Under the pieces are notes generated by a model that ran no database searches, was not told where the DNA came from, and saw only the letters and a program-made list of their open reading frames with translations. Below are positions 33,687 through 42,491 of a DNA stretch of 53,167 bases, piece by piece. A program made the position numbers and the translations under genes. How positions within the stretch are numbered: the stretch's first letter is position 1; each line of letters begins with the position of its first letter. This stretch comes from an uncultured Geobacter sp. GTDB lineage: Bacteria; Desulfobacterota; Desulfuromonadia; Geobacterales; Geobacteraceae. Where the stretch lies: contig CAIWTU010000009.1 of the NCBI GenBank assembly GCA_903915655.1, positions 1-53,167 of the forward strand. The letters are read 5' to 3'.

Positions 33687-34732
33687 GCTGGTTGGCCCAG
33701 ACCGTATGCGGTCTGCAGAGTGAAGGGGAAAACCTGGTGCTGGCGACGGTGCTCAGTAAATCGGGTTCGGCGCCATGTCTGGCAGGCGCCAAAATGGTGG
33801 TCCGTTCCAACGGGGTTTCCATCGGTACGGTTGGTGGCGGCATGCTTGAAGCCGCTGTCCAGAAAAAGGCCGGGAATGTTTTCAAGACAGGTAGCTCGCA
33901 GATTATGACCTTTGATCTTTCTGGTGAAGACGCAGCCAGTATGCAGATGATCTGCGGTGGAAAGGTGGAAATCCTGACAGAATTGATCCCTGTCTCCGCA
34001 AACAATACCACGGTTTTCGAAGAACTGCGGAGCGCCATGCAAATCGGCGAAAAATGTTATTTCGTCACTTTCCTCGGTACTGTCGGAGATGAGATGGGAC
34101 AGGCGGAATTCTGTCTGGTTCGGGAAAACGGAACGGTAGCGGGCGAATTTTACCATCCCCATTCCTGGTTGGAAACCCTTCTGGAAAAGTCGTTTCGTTC
34201 AACCTATCCGGTCGTACATGTCATTCAAAACCGGAAGTACGTTATCGAACGTTGCTTTGTCCCGAGCAGCGCTTATATCTTCGGGGCAGGCCATGTCTCC
34301 CAGCAACTGGCCAGTATGGCCGAAATGGTAGGATTCAAGACATGCGTGATTGACGACCGGAGCGAATTTGCCAGCAGGGGAAGGTTTCCAGGCGCCGATG
34401 AGATCAAGGTCCTGGACTCTTTTGAGGAGTGCTTCTCAGGACTGGAGATGGATGGGGACAGCTATGTGGTAATAGTGACCAGAGGGCACCGCTATGACAA
34501 GACGGTGCTGGAGCAGGCCCTCAGGACAGACGCGGGGTATATCGGGATGATGGGGAGCAGGAAGAAACGTGATGAATTATTCAAGCTGCTCCTGAAAGAA
34601 GGTTTCTCCTCCGACGACCTGAATCGGGTCAACTGCCCGATTGGTGTCGACATCGCAGCTTCCACAACTGCGGAGATTGCAGTAAGCATCATAGCTCAGC
34701 TTATTCAGGCGCGGGCAAAGACCGGGGAGTGA
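33677..34732 (+). CDS. xdhC: XdhC/CoxI-family molybdenum hydroxylase maturation protein
   Basis: The 351-residue protein has both XdhC modules: the N-terminal VLSKSGSAPCLAGAKMVV with GTVGGGMLEAAV, and a C-terminal Rossmann part (YIFGAGHVSQQLASMAEMVG) ending in CPIGVDIAASTTAEIAVSI. XdhC proteins bind the molybdenum cofactor, protect it while its sulfido ligand is added by a cysteine desulfurase, and deliver it to the enzyme. It overlaps the ligase gene by 10 bases and has AGGAGGAAAG upstream. The nifS gene about 12 kb away could supply the sulfur (inference). Confidence 0.92.
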   Translation: MLMSWLAQTVCGLQSEGENLVLATVLSKSGSAPCLAGAKMVVRSNGVSIGTVGGGMLEAAVQKKAGNVFKTGSSQIMTFDLSGEDAASMQMICGGKVEILTELIPVSANNTTVFEELRSAMQIGEKCYFVTFLGTVGDEMGQAEFCLVRENGTVAGEFYHPHSWLETLLEKSFRSTYPVVHVIQNRKYVIERCFVPSSAYIFGAGHVSQQLASMAEMVGFKTCVIDDRSEFASRGRFPGADEIKVLDSFEECFSGLEMDGDSYVVIVTRGHRYDKTVLEQALRTDAGYIGMMGSRKKRDELFKLLLKEGFSSDDLNRVNCPIGVDIAASTTAEIAVSIIAQLIQARAKTGE

Positions 34733-34733
34733 G

Positions 34734-35876
34734 ATGCGGAAACCCTATGCAGCCATCATTCTCGCCGCTGGATATTCCTCACGTATGGGGGAGTTCAAGC
34801 CGCTCCTCCCTTTCGGAGGATCGACGGTAATAGAACGGGTAATCGGGCTTTTTCTGGATGCCGGTATCGACAGAGTCAGGGTGGTGACCGGGCACAGGTC
34901 AACAGAGTTGCTCCCGTTTCTGGGGGGGGCGGGTGTGCGGCCGGTGCTGAACGATAGGTATCAGGAGGGGATGTTTACCTCGGTGCTTGCCGGGGTAAAA
35001 AGCCTGGAAGAGTTCCGGGGGGCTTTTTTTCTTCTGCCGGTGGACATCCCCCTGGTGCGGTTGCAGACGATAATTACCCTGATGGCGGCATATGAAAGCG
35101 GCAGCAAGAGTATCCTCTATCCTTCCTTTAATGGGAGACGGGGGCACCCTCCCCTTATTTCAACGGAATTTAGTGGCAGGATCGCCTCTTGGAAAGGGGA
35201 GGGGGGGCTGAACTCATTTCTTGCTCAGTACGATTCCGGGGCTGAAGAGGTTGAAGTTACGGACAAATTCATACTCGAAGACATGGACAGGCCGGAAGAG
35301 TACCGACGCCTGCTCGAAATGCGGGAAGATCTGGGATTGCCGACGTTTCAGGAATGCGAAATGCTCCTCCTCAACAGGTTCGCAGCAGATAAACCGTTGC
35401 TCGACCACTGTCGGAATGTGGAGAGGCTGGCACTCCTGCTGGCCCGAGAGCTGAACAAGGCAGGCTGCAGCCTCGATCAGGAGCTTATTGCCGCTGCCTC
35501 GCTGCTTCATGACCTGGCAAAGGGGAGCGTTGATCATGCGGCGGAGGGCGCCCGTATAATGACTGAAATCGGTTATCCCTCCGTGGCTGAAATAATTGCC
35601 GTGCATATGGATATCGGCCTGCCGCCAGATGGGCCGATCGGTGAGGGAGAAGTTGTTTATCTGGCTGACAAGATGATGCAGGGCGACCGGTTTATTTCGT
35701 TGAAAGAAAGGTTTGCTGCGCGGATGAACCGGCATGCCGCTGATCCTGATGCATGCCGCGCCGTTGCCGGGCGGCTGAAAAACGCGTTGCTTATTCGAGA
35801 TCGGCTCGAAAAGAGGCTGGGACGTTCTTTAGATGAAATTCTCCCCGGAAACGGGTTTGGATCGCCTGATGAGTGA
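34734..35876 (+). CDS. MocA-like nucleotidyltransferase fused to an HD domain (DVU_1551-like)
   Basis: The 380-residue protein has an N-terminal MobA/MocA-type domain (AAIILAAGYSSRMGEFKPLL, then FFLLPVDIPLV and NGRRGHPPLIS), the signature of CTP:molybdopterin cytidylyltransferases. From about 215 an HD phosphohydrolase-like domain follows (CRNVERLALLLARELN, then AASLLHDLAKG and IIAVHMDIGLP). The first domain fits making the MCD cofactor that MOP-type enzymes need. The HD domain may hydrolyse a nucleotide or phosphate bond in the same pathway; its substrate is unknown. Confidence 0.88.
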   Translation: MRKPYAAIILAAGYSSRMGEFKPLLPFGGSTVIERVIGLFLDAGIDRVRVVTGHRSTELLPFLGGAGVRPVLNDRYQEGMFTSVLAGVKSLEEFRGAFFLLPVDIPLVRLQTIITLMAAYESGSKSILYPSFNGRRGHPPLISTEFSGRIASWKGEGGLNSFLAQYDSGAEEVEVTDKFILEDMDRPEEYRRLLEMREDLGLPTFQECEMLLLNRFAADKPLLDHCRNVERLALLLARELNKAGCSLDQELIAAASLLHDLAKGSVDHAAEGARIMTEIGYPSVAEIIAVHMDIGLPPDGPIGEGEVVYLADKMMQGDRFISLKERFAARMNRHAADPDACRAVAGRLKNALLIRDRLEKRLGRSLDEILPGNGFGSPDE

Positions 35877-36531
35877 TTACGCAATGAACATCAATCAGCC
35901 CGATTTCAAGAGAGGTGTTATCTGTCTGATGCGTCATGGCGATTCCCGCGTGGATGACCTGAAACGTTTTACCGGCCATACGGATTCACCATTGAGTGAA
36001 ACCGGACGTCGGCAGGCGGAATGGTGGCAGAAGGAGTTTTTATCGCTTTCATTCGACCGGATTTACTGCAGTGACCTGAGCAGATCCCTTGAAACTACAC
36101 GGATAATCTGTAAAGGTAGAAAAGTGGAGATTCAGGTGTTGCCGGAACTCAGGGAAATCAATCTGGGAGAATGGGATGGTCTGCCGAAGCTGGAGGTATG
36201 CCGCAGTCATACTGAGGAATACGAAAAACGGGGTGCGGACCTGGCAGGGTACCGGACGCCCGGCGGGGAGAACTTCTACGATTTGAGTGCGAGGGTTATC
36301 CCGGTATTTGAACGAATAATCGGGAATATGGGGAGTGAAAGGGTTTTGATCGTGGGGCATGCCGGGGTGAACAGGGTAATTTTGTGCCATCTGCTGGGAA
36401 TGCCGTTGGCCGCTCTTTTCCGCTTGGGTCAGGACTACTGCTGCCTGAATGTCATAACGTCTGAACCGGGTTCTCTTTGCCTTCGTTCCATAAATATTCC
36501 GCCCGGAAACAGCGCCTCGAGGTTGCTGTGA
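35869..36531 (+). CDS. histidine phosphatase family protein (CobC/phosphoglycerate-mutase-like)
   Basis: The protein of about 220 residues has the RHG motif (CLMRHGDSRVDD) and the second histidine in VLIVGHAGVNRVILCHLL, with RIYCSDLSRSLETTRIIC between. I start at ATG 35869, which overlaps the preceding stop by eight bases; an in-frame ATG at 35833 would add 12 residues. The fold matches CobC/PhpB-like phosphatases. As the last gene of the operon it may remove a phosphate in cofactor or product formation (inference). Confidence 0.85.
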   Translation: MSDYAMNINQPDFKRGVICLMRHGDSRVDDLKRFTGHTDSPLSETGRRQAEWWQKEFLSLSFDRIYCSDLSRSLETTRIICKGRKVEIQVLPELREINLGEWDGLPKLEVCRSHTEEYEKRGADLAGYRTPGGENFYDLSARVIPVFERIIGNMGSERVLIVGHAGVNRVILCHLLGMPLAALFRLGQDYCCLNVITSEPGSLCLRSINIPPGNSASRLL

Positions 36532-36617
36532 AATCAGGCAATTGGTAAAACGGTGGCGATAAAATGGCTTTGCCTCGACTGAAAAAAAACCATGTGCTAA
36601 GATGCTTGGCGACATAA

Positions 36618-36800
36618 AACCTCAAACCGCGGGAAAAGCTGGCGGCCGTTGTTAAGGGAAAGAATCTTGAAGTGACCGGAAAGTTCATCTCTTTTCTCAA
36701 GTCGCACGAAGCAGGCCCTATTTTCAGTAAATACAACTTTGTACCGCTGCGGAAAAATGTTGATCTTAAATCCAGGTATCAAACGGAGTCGGCAGTATGA
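36618..36800 (+). pseudogene. modA: modA remnant (molybdate-binding protein, C-terminal end)
   Basis: A frame without a start codon reads KLAAVVKGKNLEVTGKFISF, then LKSHEAGPIFSKYNFVPLRK, and stops at 36798-36800. This matches the end of ModA periplasmic molybdate-binding proteins. Just upstream, in another frame, MLGDIKPQT resembles an internal ModA segment, so a large internal deletion with a frame change is likely. The stop overlaps the modB start, the arrangement of an intact modAB operon. The functional ModA must be encoded elsewhere, or this transporter is no longer used. Confidence 0.7.
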
Positions 36801-37498
36801 TGGACCCGATAACCCTCTCCCTTAAAGTTGCCGTGATTGCCGTTTGCATTGTTTTTGTATTCGGTCTTGCGATTGCCCGCTTCATGGCGAGAAGAGACTT
36901 CATGGGGAAAAACCTGGTCGAATCGATCATTATTCTTCCGATGGTCCTTCCCCCGACGGTCCTCGGCTATGCGTTGCTTATCCTTCTAGGTAAGAGGGGG
37001 TTTATTGGCGAACTGCTGATGGAGCAGTTCGGGATACAGGTTGTATTCACCTGGTGGGCCGCTGTCCTGGCTTCCGCCATAGTCTCCTTTCCACTAATGT
37101 ATCAAAGCGCAAAAGCAGCATTCGCCAGTGTAGATATTTTCCTGGAACAGGCGGCGAGAACGCTCGGCACTGGAGAAATCCGCATTTTCCTGACCATCAC
37201 CCTCCCCCTTGCATGGCCTGGCGTCCTGGCAGGGCTGCTGCTTGCCTTCGCCAGGGCCCTTGGCGAATTTGGCGCCACCCTGATGGTGGCTGGGAATATA
37301 CCGGGGAAAACGCAGACTATCCCTATTGCCATCTATTCGGCCGTTGAAAGTGGGGACGACGAACTGGCCAAAGCACTGGTTCTGACCATAACTCTGATTT
37401 CTTTCGCAGCACTCTTTTTCCTTAACCGCTGGTCGAAAAAGAAGTCGGAGGTCTGGAGAAGGGGAGGCGCAGCTCATGCTGACAGCAGAAATATCTAA
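36797..37498 (+). CDS. modB: molybdate ABC transporter permease
   Basis: The 233-residue inner-membrane protein has about five hydrophobic segments and the permease loop EQAARTLGTGEIRIFLTITL, then PLAWPGVLAGLLLAFARALG and EFGATLMVAGN, which is typical of ModB. It would move molybdate (or tungstate) together with ModC. It overlaps the modA remnant upstream and the modC start downstream. A second ATG one codon later is an alternative start. Confidence 0.93.
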   Translation: MMDPITLSLKVAVIAVCIVFVFGLAIARFMARRDFMGKNLVESIIILPMVLPPTVLGYALLILLGKRGFIGELLMEQFGIQVVFTWWAAVLASAIVSFPLMYQSAKAAFASVDIFLEQAARTLGTGEIRIFLTITLPLAWPGVLAGLLLAFARALGEFGATLMVAGNIPGKTQTIPIAIYSAVESGDDELAKALVLTITLISFAALFFLNRWSKKKSEVWRRGGAAHADSRNI

Positions 37499-38165
37499 GT
37501 CGTTGCCCGGAATGACCATCGATGTGAAATTTGCCTTCGACCGCGGAATACTGGTCCTTTTCGGTCCGTCTGGCGCAGGGAAAACTACAATCCTGAATTG
37601 CCTTGCCGGACTGCAGGCGCCGGACAGCGGTGTCATTTCCCTGGGTGATCACCTCTTCTTTTCTTCCAGAGAGAAAATTGCAATCCCTGCCCGCCATCGC
37701 AAGATAGGGTATGTTTTTCAGGATAGCGCGCTTTTCCCACACATGACGGTGAAAGAGAACGTCCTGTACGGCGTCCCCTCCAGATGCAAGAAAGATGGCG
37801 GATGCCGGATGAGTGTCTTTGGGGTCATGGAACTACTCGGGATAACCGGCCTGCAGAATCGCTACCCGGCACAGTTGTCGGGCGGGGAAAAACAGCGGGT
37901 GGCGCTGGCTCGTGCGTTGATGGTGGAACCCGATCTTCTTCTGCTGGATGAACCGCTGTCGGCCCTCGACTTCGCCACGCGCAAGAGCCTCCAGGGTGAA
38001 CTCAAGCAGTTGCAGAAGATATGGCAGATCCCTTTCGTCCTGGTTACCCACAGCCGCAAGGAGATGAATGCGCTGGCGGACGAAATACTGTTTCTTGATA
38101 AGGGGCGACAGACCGGGTCCCAGCGTAACGACAAGCGCTATCCGAAGCTCTGTCTGGCTGTTTAG
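37476..38165 (+). CDS. modC: molybdate ABC transporter ATP-binding protein, short form
   Basis: The 229-residue ATPase has Walker A FGPSGAGKTTILN, signature QLSGGEKQRVALARALM and Walker B LLLLDEPLSALD. Typical ModC has about 350 residues with a C-terminal TOBE domain that binds molybdate for feedback; this one ends shortly after the H loop (VLVTHSRKEMNALADEILFL). It overlaps modB by 23 bases. Specificity is inferred from modB and the island; the short form would lack TOBE-type inhibition. Confidence 0.85.
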   Translation: MLTAEISKSLPGMTIDVKFAFDRGILVLFGPSGAGKTTILNCLAGLQAPDSGVISLGDHLFFSSREKIAIPARHRKIGYVFQDSALFPHMTVKENVLYGVPSRCKKDGGCRMSVFGVMELLGITGLQNRYPAQLSGGEKQRVALARALMVEPDLLLLDEPLSALDFATRKSLQGELKQLQKIWQIPFVLVTHSRKEMNALADEILFLDKGRQTGSQRNDKRYPKLCLAV

Positions 38166-38333
38166 CAGTAGACCAACTCTCCGAAGCCCTCAAAAAGGGT
38201 TTTACAAAAGGGGCTTTTGGGGATATATTGCCCTGTACAGTCGGCGTGTCCCGATTGTATGACATTGCCAGCATGATGATACCGTACGGAAGGCAAGAGG
38301 GGTAGACCGTTTTACAGTTCCCGGAGGCCCGAT

Positions 38334-39830
38334 ATGAGCACTCTTAACGCGGCAGTTGAGCTTCTTGCGCGCAATCTGGAACTTCACCCCGATAAACCCG
38401 CCTATTTCTGCGGAGAACAGTCCATCTCCTATCGCAAACTTGACGAAGAATGCCGGCTTTTCCACCTCCTTCTGCGAGAGAGGGGGATCCTCCCCGGAGA
38501 GCGTGTGCTTATACTCCTTCCCGATACGTTTGCCTTCCCGGTCGCCTTTCTCGGCTCCCTCCTGGCAGGTGTCATCGCGGTCGTAGCGAGCGGACTCCTC
38601 AGGGAAGAGGACTTCAGCTATATCCTGGAAGAGAGCGGCGCTCGCCTGCTGGTGACTCATCCCGACCTCTCCGCTCTCTGCGCGGCCGTCGGAGATGGTG
38701 TTGATCTGATCATCAGCGGAGATGACGGTTCATTCGGGGTTCCAGACGTTTCTCTGGGGGAGTGTCATCCGTACCGGCCAGCTGCCGACGATTTTGCCTT
38801 TATGCTTTACAGCTCCGGCTCCACCGGCAAGCCGAAGGGGATCCCTCACCGGCATCAGGACCTGCTCCTCCCGTGCGAACTGGTGGGGAGCAACATACTC
38901 GGCATCACAACGGATGACGTGATATTTTCCGCGAGTAAATTTTCCTTCGCCTACGGCCTGATAAACAGCCTCGCCTTTCCTCTCTTCTTCGGGGCCACTG
39001 CGGTCATCCATCCGGGCAAGCCCGACCCGGCTGCCATACTCCACATTATCCGGAACCGCCTGCCGACCATCTTCTTCTCCGTTCCGACAATCTATTCTCA
39101 GCTCATCCTCTCCTGCACCGACACCCAACTCGCTCTTCCCATGAGGATCTGCTACTCTGCCGGAGAAGCTCTGGCTGTGGCAATCTACGAAGAATGGCAA
39201 CGACTCACAGGCCTGGAGCTTGTCGACGGCATCGGTTCTACCGAGATGCTCTACGTCTATATCTCCAACCGCCCGGGAGAGACGAGACCTGGATCAATCG
39301 GACAAACGGTCCCCGGCTACCAGATAAGGCTGGTTGATGACGACGGCTACGACGTTCCGCCGGGAATCGAGGGGAACCTCCTGGTCAAAGGGGCCACAAT
39401 GGCGCCACACTACTGGAACCTTACGGAGAAAAGCGGAGGGACGATGCTTCCGGACGGTTATTGTCGGACCGGGGACGTCTCTCTGGAGCTGGATGGATTT
39501 TACTACTACAAGGGACGGAGCGATGACATGATAAAGGCCGGCGCCTACTGGGTTTCGCCGGTACCGGTGGAGGAGGCGCTGCTCAGCCATCCGGCCGTTG
39601 CCGAATGCGCCGTGGCCGCCGTAACTGTCGGCGCTTTCATAAAACCCGGGGCTTTTCTGGTGCTCGCCCCCGGAACGGAAGTGACCCCCGATCTTGTCTG
39701 GAATCTCCGGGACTATCTGATCTCCCGCCTTCCTGGATACATGTGTCCGGCCCGTTTCAAAATCGTGGAAGAGCTCCCCCGTACTGCAACGGGGAAAATT
39801 CAGCGATTCCGACTGACTGATCGCACCTAA
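38334..39830 (+). CDS. benzoate-CoA-ligase-like aryl/acyl-activating enzyme
   Basis: The 498-residue adenylate-forming enzyme has the nucleotide loop YSSGSTGKPKGIPHRHQD, the A5 region DGIGSTEMLYVYISN and the C-terminal Lys loop LPRTATGKIQRFRL. The stretch FSASKFSFAYGLINSLAFPL and the DGIGSTEML motif closely resemble benzoate-CoA ligases. It probably activates an aromatic or short acid as an adenylate. The next gene, 19 bp downstream, is an acyl carrier protein, so loading onto the carrier instead of CoA is plausible (inference). It begins the second cluster. The 168 bp upstream hold a weak hairpin near 38186-38217 and no clear promoter. Confidence 0.88.
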   Translation: MSTLNAAVELLARNLELHPDKPAYFCGEQSISYRKLDEECRLFHLLLRERGILPGERVLILLPDTFAFPVAFLGSLLAGVIAVVASGLLREEDFSYILEESGARLLVTHPDLSALCAAVGDGVDLIISGDDGSFGVPDVSLGECHPYRPAADDFAFMLYSSGSTGKPKGIPHRHQDLLLPCELVGSNILGITTDDVIFSASKFSFAYGLINSLAFPLFFGATAVIHPGKPDPAAILHIIRNRLPTIFFSVPTIYSQLILSCTDTQLALPMRICYSAGEALAVAIYEEWQRLTGLELVDGIGSTEMLYVYISNRPGETRPGSIGQTVPGYQIRLVDDDGYDVPPGIEGNLLVKGATMAPHYWNLTEKSGGTMLPDGYCRTGDVSLELDGFYYYKGRSDDMIKAGAYWVSPVPVEEALLSHPAVAECAVAAVTVGAFIKPGAFLVLAPGTEVTPDLVWNLRDYLISRLPGYMCPARFKIVEELPRTATGKIQRFRLTDRT

Positions 39831-39849
39831 CCGAAAGGAGGATAATGAT

Positions 39850-40083
39850 ATGGCAACCATCAATGAACTGAAGGAGTTGATGCTGAAAATCGGGATGAAC
39901 GGGGATATCGTAGCAGGGATGGATCCTGCAAAGCCGATCTCCCTGCAGGGGGTTGATTCCCTTGACTGTCCCGCTTTTGCCCTGGCGGTGGAAGAGCGTT
40001 GCGGGGTGAAGATCTCTGATGCGGACTCGCTCAAACTGAAGACCCTGAACGACTTCGTGAAATACATAGCCGTGGCGAAATGA
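39850..40083 (+). CDS. acyl carrier protein 1
   Basis: The 77-residue acidic protein has the phosphopantetheine attachment Ser37 in GVDSLDCPAFALAV, with the usual helix II that follows. AAAGGAGG precedes it, and its TGA overlaps the ATG of the next gene. It is distinct from the fatty-acid ACP consensus DSLD(T/V)VE, which points to a dedicated pathway. Its likely partners are the ligase upstream and the ketosynthase or GNAT-like genes downstream. Confidence 0.88.
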   Translation: MATINELKELMLKIGMNGDIVAGMDPAKPISLQGVDSLDCPAFALAVEERCGVKISDADSLKLKTLNDFVKYIAVAK

Positions 40084-41138
40084 TTATGGAGAGAGCCGAG
40101 GCGCTCAGACTCCTGGCCCTGGACCGGCGCACCGTCCCGGAAGGGGAGGAATATCGGGTCGGCTATTTCGAACCGTCCGATGGTCCCGGGGTGGCCCGAC
40201 TCTTCTACGCCGTCTATGGTGACGGCTACCCGATAGACACCTACTACATTCCCGAGCGTCTGGCAGAGGAGAACCGTCTCGGGACAATCCGCAGTGTGGT
40301 TGCGCGTACAGCTTCCGGCGACGTGGTCGTCCATGAGGCCCTTTATCGGAGTTCTCCACCCAACCCGAACCTCTACGAATTCGGGGTAGGGTTGACACTG
40401 CCCGCTTATCGTTCTACCACGGCTTTTTTCCGTGTCACACAGTTGTTAATTGAGCTGGTGGGAGATGACGGGATTGACGGGTTTTTCGGCGAAGCGGTCT
40501 GTAACCACATCGTAACCCAGAAGCTTTCCCGGCATGTGCAGGCGGTCGAAACCGCACTGGAACCGGCGCTCATGCCGGCTGAGACCTACGCGGCAGAGCG
40601 GAGCGCCTCCGGCCGGGTGGGGTGCATGCTCTATTCCCGGGTGGATCGCGATCGTCGCAGGATACTGCATCTTCCCAACCCCTATCGGGACGAACTGAAA
40701 TTTATCCTCGACGGCCTGAACCTCGACCGGGAACTGGTCGTCCCGGACCTTACCCCTCCAGACGGTGGTGGAGAGATCGATGTGAACCGTTTTCCCTCTG
40801 CAGGGGTCGCACGTTGCACGGTTACAGCGCCGGGTGGAGCTCTTGCCGGGCGATTGGCCGAACTTGAACGGGAACTGCGAGCGGACAACTACGCTCTGAT
40901 CCAGCTTTTCGTGGATCTTGGAAGAGCGTGGTCCGGCAATCTGGTTGAACAGTTGCGGGATTGCGGGTACTCCTTCGGTGGCCTCTTGCCGATCTGGTTC
41001 GGTGATGATGGTCTCCTGATGCAGAAGCACTTTGTAGATCCGGATTTCAACGGTATGAAGATCCACTCCGACCGCGGTCGCACTCTGTTGGAGCTGGTCA
41101 GGCGTGATTGGGAACGGGTTGCGAAGGGGATGGATTAG
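40080..41138 (+). CDS. GNAT-like acyltransferase, paralogue 1
   Basis: The 352-residue protein looks like a GNAT-fold protein: YFEPSDGPGVARLFYAVYGD near the N-terminus, and a second half ending PIWFGDDGLLMQKHFVDPDF. The end matches PRWFGADGIMMQQV in the gene at 45941, so the two are paralogues. GNAT proteins move an acyl group from CoA or a carrier protein to an amine. The acceptor here is not known. It is coupled to ACP 1 by ATGA. Confidence 0.7.
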   Translation: MIMERAEALRLLALDRRTVPEGEEYRVGYFEPSDGPGVARLFYAVYGDGYPIDTYYIPERLAEENRLGTIRSVVARTASGDVVVHEALYRSSPPNPNLYEFGVGLTLPAYRSTTAFFRVTQLLIELVGDDGIDGFFGEAVCNHIVTQKLSRHVQAVETALEPALMPAETYAAERSASGRVGCMLYSRVDRDRRRILHLPNPYRDELKFILDGLNLDRELVVPDLTPPDGGGEIDVNRFPSAGVARCTVTAPGGALAGRLAELERELRADNYALIQLFVDLGRAWSGNLVEQLRDCGYSFGGLLPIWFGDDGLLMQKHFVDPDFNGMKIHSDRGRTLLELVRRDWERVAKGMD

Positions 41139-41165
41139 GGAATCGATTATCTGAAAGGTACACCG

Positions 41166-42491
41166 ATGACACAGCAGGCAATCAGACAGAAAAGAGCAGT
41201 GACCCGGATACCGTTCACCCCCCCCTTCCTCCCGCTGGCGATGGAGTTCGCTGAAAAGGGGGCGCGGGGCTTCGGCTATAACGACCGGAAAACCGGCGGG
41301 CTGGTGCTGGCGGTTGAGGAGCTCTTCTCCTTTTATGTACGGCAGGGCGCAACGGACTCCGAAGTGGAGCTCGAACTGAAAGACGAGGGGTATCGCCTGG
41401 CGCTCTCCATCTCCTTCCGCACCCCCACACCGGATATGCGGGCGTTCAACCTGACCTGGCGCGTCAGCCAGGACAGCGAAGAATCTCTGGAGAGGCTGGG
41501 GCCGATGATCGCCGCCCGGACTGTTTCCAGTCTGCGTCTCGACTTCGGCTCCGATGACCGGGTGGTGATCAGTATGACCCTCGACCGGGAGTATCCCCCG
41601 GCGAGTGCCGTCCCCCTTCCCCCGCCCGGCGCTGCCAAAACAGCGAGACTTGCCTCTCCTTCCCTGGCCGATCTGCGGCACTTTGCCGGCATGGTAGCGA
41701 CGTCATCCTTCCCCTTCACTCCCTCTTTCCTTTCCCGGCCCGGCATGGCTGCCGACATGCTCGCTGCAGGTTCTCTGAATGCCTCGCTGGCCCTTGATGG
41801 CGAATGGATCGTCGGGGGGGTGCTCTGGCGGCCGCTGACCGACAGCTGCATCGAGCTGTATGGTCCCTACCTCTTCAACGATGACCCGGACGACAGTACG
41901 CTGACCATGCTGATCGACGAGGCGGTCAGTCGAATCTCGCATTCCCGTTCACGGGGGATTGTGCGGAGGCAGGGACCGCTTCCGGGGCACGAGCGTTTCT
42001 TCGATTTTCTCGGAGAGCTGGAAATGAGCGGGATCAGTGGAAATGCCGCACATCTGACCTACTATTACCGTCAGCTCAGGGAGGAGAATGGCGGCGTGGT
42101 TTACTGCCCCGTGATACTGGCGGACTTCCTGCGTGATCAGTACGACCGGCTATCCCTCCCGAGGCAGCTGCGCGAAACCGGTGGCGACACCGCTCGGTTT
42201 CGCGAAGCATCCGTGCTTGCAGTCGAACTGGAACAGCCGCGTTCCCTGGCGGTGATCCGACCTCTCTGCGCCGGAAGGGATATGGCCGCCAACCTGGCCG
42301 CGCATCTGGACCTTTTGCGTGGTGAGGGGATAAAGAACTTCGTTGTCGAGATCAACACCGGACGCGTGGAGGATACCAGTTTCGCGGACGCGCTGGAGGA
42401 GACCGGCTTTGTCCCGCGACTGCTGATACCAGACGCAGGTCAGGGCGACCTTCTTGTCTATGACCATTCCGGCTGGAACGTGCACCAATGA
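41166..42491 (+). CDS. RsbW-like domain fused to a GNAT-like domain
   Basis: The 441-residue protein has an N-terminal 140 residues reminiscent of anti-sigma-factor-type ATPases (IPFTPPFLPLAMEFAEKGAR, then LVLAVEELFSFYV). This is the helix-then-LAVEE pattern of RsbW, but the later G boxes are unclear. The C-terminal part resembles the GNAT-like paralogues in the cluster (LRHFAGMVATSSFPF, and PRLLIPDAGQGDLLVYDHS at the end). Its role could be catalytic or regulatory. The stop overlaps the aminotransferase start (ATGA). Confidence 0.6.
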   Translation: MTQQAIRQKRAVTRIPFTPPFLPLAMEFAEKGARGFGYNDRKTGGLVLAVEELFSFYVRQGATDSEVELELKDEGYRLALSISFRTPTPDMRAFNLTWRVSQDSEESLERLGPMIAARTVSSLRLDFGSDDRVVISMTLDREYPPASAVPLPPPGAAKTARLASPSLADLRHFAGMVATSSFPFTPSFLSRPGMAADMLAAGSLNASLALDGEWIVGGVLWRPLTDSCIELYGPYLFNDDPDDSTLTMLIDEAVSRISHSRSRGIVRRQGPLPGHERFFDFLGELEMSGISGNAAHLTYYYRQLREENGGVVYCPVILADFLRDQYDRLSLPRQLRETGGDTARFREASVLAVELEQPRSLAVIRPLCAGRDMAANLAAHLDLLRGEGIKNFVVEINTGRVEDTSFADALEETGFVPRLLIPDAGQGDLLVYDHSGWNVHQ

